Positions 21,495 to 22,878 of a stretch of 22,878 nt of DNA are shown piece by piece. Under the pieces are notes generated by a model. The model saw only the letters and a list, made by a program, of their open reading frames with translations. It was not told the DNA's origin and searched no databases. Position numbers and translations under genes: made by a program. Source of the DNA: an uncultured Peptoniphilus sp. (lineage in GTDB: Bacteria; Bacillota; Clostridia; Tissierellales; Peptoniphilaceae); the NCBI GenBank assembly GCA_947254665.1, contig CAMYEJ010000003.1, positions 1 to 22,878 of the forward strand, given 5' to 3'. Numbering within the stretch: the first letter of the stretch is position 1; each line of letters starts with the position of its first letter.

Positions 21495-22878
21495 ATGGAT
21501 TTTTTAAAAACTAAATTTGAAGGTCGCCAGGTTGCAAGGATGTTTCTCGACGGAATAATCGTAGGAATCTTCGCAGGACTTATTTCTGTACTATATAGAT
21601 TTATCCTAGCGTCTTTAGAAAAATATAGATATATTTTCTTCGACGGATCAACTAGAGCGATTCTTGCAATCTTAATCGTATTTCCAATATTTGCAATTAT
21701 AATTACAAAACTTTTGAAATGGGCACCCCTTAGCGGCGGTTCCGGAATCCCACAGATAAGAGGAGAAGTCATCGGTCGTTTCGACATGGATGAAAATAAA
21801 ACCATAGTCTCAAAACTAGTGGGAGGATCCCTTGGAGCATTTGCAGGACTGAGCCTCGGAAGAGAAGGCCCAAGCATCCAGCTCGGCGGTTCCATCGGAA
21901 AAGTCATGGGCAAGATTTTAAAAAGAGACGAAGTTGAGATGAGCTTCATGGTTACAGCAGGAGCATCAGCAGGACTTGCAGCAGCGTTTAACGCGCCAAT
22001 CTCCGGCACACTTTTTGCATTGGAAGAAGTGCACAAATCTTTTTCAAGATTTATCCTCGTGCCATGTATCATCGCATCAGTAATAGCAAACTATGTCTCC
22101 TACACAATTATGGGATTTGAACCATCCCTATCATTTAAATTTGTACACTACCTTCCACTTAACAAAATTTATATCGGCATCATCATAGGAATATTTTCTG
22201 GGATCGTAGGAGTTATATTTAACAAAGGCCTGGTCGGTTCACAAAAATTATATAAGAAACTTGATTCACTTTTTATAAGAATCTTAATCGCACTGGGAAT
22301 CTCTGCAATTTTAGGATACACAATAAAAGAAGTCCTCGGCGGAGGCCACGGAGTGTTGGAAGAAATCGCAAAATCAAGACTACCACTTATGTTTTTAGTA
22401 CAAATTTTGGTATTTAAACTTATCTTTACCTGGACCAGCTACGGCTCCGGCGCCCAAGGCGGAATATTTTTGCCAGTCCTAGTCATCGGCGGAGTAACAG
22501 GAGCAATCGTCTACTATATTTTTAAAGGACAAGTGCCAGAAGAATTCTATGTTAACTTTGTAATTCTCGGCATGTGCGGCGTGCTCACATCAGTAGTAAG
22601 AGCGCCGATAATGAGTATACTCCTAGTAAGCGAAATGACAGGCTCCTTTGCCCACTTAATATTTTTGACCACAGCGGCGATGGTATCATTCCTCGTAGCA
22701 GAACTTATGGAAAATCCTCCAATCTACGAATCCCTATACGAAGGAATCGTAAAGTCACAAGGAGATGAAATAACAGAAGATAACAGTAGCTACAAAATGT
22801 ATGAGTACAATGTAACAGAAAATGGAAAATTAAAAGACAAACTCATAAAAGATATCTCCTTCCCAGTTAATCTAATGA
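21495..22878 (+). CDS. ClC-type Cl-/H+ antiporter with C-terminal TrkA_C-like domain (partial)
   Basis: The frame is open from ATG 21495 to the last base, 461 codons, with the C-terminus beyond the window. It is a polytopic ClC protein: GSGIPQ (82-87), GREGPSIQLGG (122-132) with gating glutamate E124, FALEEV with E178 matching the proton glutamate of CLC-ec1, SGAQGGIFLP in the second half, and Y411 in PPIYES matching the central-gate tyrosine. With both glutamates present it should be an H+/Cl- exchanger rather than a channel. From about 433 (YEYNVTENGKLKDKLIKDISFP) a cytoplasmic TrkA_C/RCK_C-like domain begins. AGAGGTG precedes the start. It is divergent from the GNAT/wal operon. Confidence 0.92.
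   Translation, partial: MDFLKTKFEGRQVARMFLDGIIVGIFAGLISVLYRFILASLEKYRYIFFDGSTRAILAILIVFPIFAIIITKLLKWAPLSGGSGIPQIRGEVIGRFDMDENKTIVSKLVGGSLGAFAGLSLGREGPSIQLGGSIGKVMGKILKRDEVEMSFMVTAGASAGLAAAFNAPISGTLFALEEVHKSFSRFILVPCIIASVIANYVSYTIMGFEPSLSFKFVHYLPLNKIYIGIIIGIFSGIVGVIFNKGLVGSQKLYKKLDSLFIRILIALGISAILGYTIKEVLGGGHGVLEEIAKSRLPLMFLVQILVFKLIFTWTSYGSGAQGGIFLPVLVIGGVTGAIVYYIFKGQVPEEFYVNFVILGMCGVLTSVVRAPIMSILLVSEMTGSFAHLIFLTTAAMVSFLVAELMENPPIYESLYEGIVKSQGDEITEDNSSYKMYEYNVTENGKLKDKLIKDISFPVNLM

Noticed and set aside
21467..22072. 201-residue minus-strand ORF
   Set aside because: It is the antisense shadow of the ClC gene, which has full family motifs on the plus strand.

Overview
The window looks like a chromosomal stretch of a low-GC, Gram-positive anaerobe. 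It carries a walRKHI (yycFGHI) operon, a DnaB/DnaI-type helicase-loader pair, AGGAGG-type ribosome binding sites and AT-rich intergenic DNA with classical sigma-A promoters and intrinsic terminators. A member of the Peptoniphilaceae/Tissierellia (Peptoniphilus or Anaerococcus-like) is my best guess. That is an inference from gene content and style, not a database result. No rRNA, tRNA, CRISPR array, phage or transposase gene was seen.

Layout. 1-426: no gene; dispersed intergenic repeats and a terminator. 427-1509 (-): CobD/HisC-like PLP aminotransferase, divergent from 1582-3464 (+), a threonine-aldolase-like lyase translationally coupled to a radical SAM protein. 3647-6780 (+): a three-gene ABC-2 exporter operon preceded by three TTTAC(A/G) repeats at exact 11-bp spacing. 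6895-8639 (-): two coupled, paralogous membrane proteins with an N-terminal zinc ribbon and different extracytoplasmic domains. 8810-12280 (-): pncB, a protein of unknown family, a HAD phosphatase and a TRIC/UPF0126 channel, packed as one operon. 12445-13176 (+): a FabG/YmfI-like reductase. 13177-14260: about 1.1 kb of non-coding, repeat-rich DNA with strong secondary structure, partly duplicated at 1-367. 14295-21411 (-): a seven-gene operon for a GNAT acetyltransferase, DnaB-like and DnaI-like helicase loaders, WalR, WalK, WalH and WalI. 21495 to the window end (+): a ClC-type Cl-/H+ antiporter with a C-terminal TrkA_C-like domain, cut by the window edge.

How the parts may work together. 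The 14-21 kb operon puts helicase loading and cell-wall homeostasis signalling in one transcription unit. Read on the minus strand, the repeats upstream of the ABC exporter are TGTAAA-N5-TGTAAA-N5-CGTAAA, which fits the published WalR consensus TGTWAH-N5-TGTWAH, so the exporter is a candidate target of the WalR encoded about 15 kb away. The pncB operon has a perfect 6-2-6 palindrome inside its promoter spacer and carries an unrecognised 241-residue protein between two metabolic enzymes. The most unusual non-coding signal is the repeat island at 13.2-14.3 kb. Two copies of one element there keep the same hairpin, with a compensatory base-pair change and a conserved GA/GA internal loop, so selection or copying of a structured element is likely.
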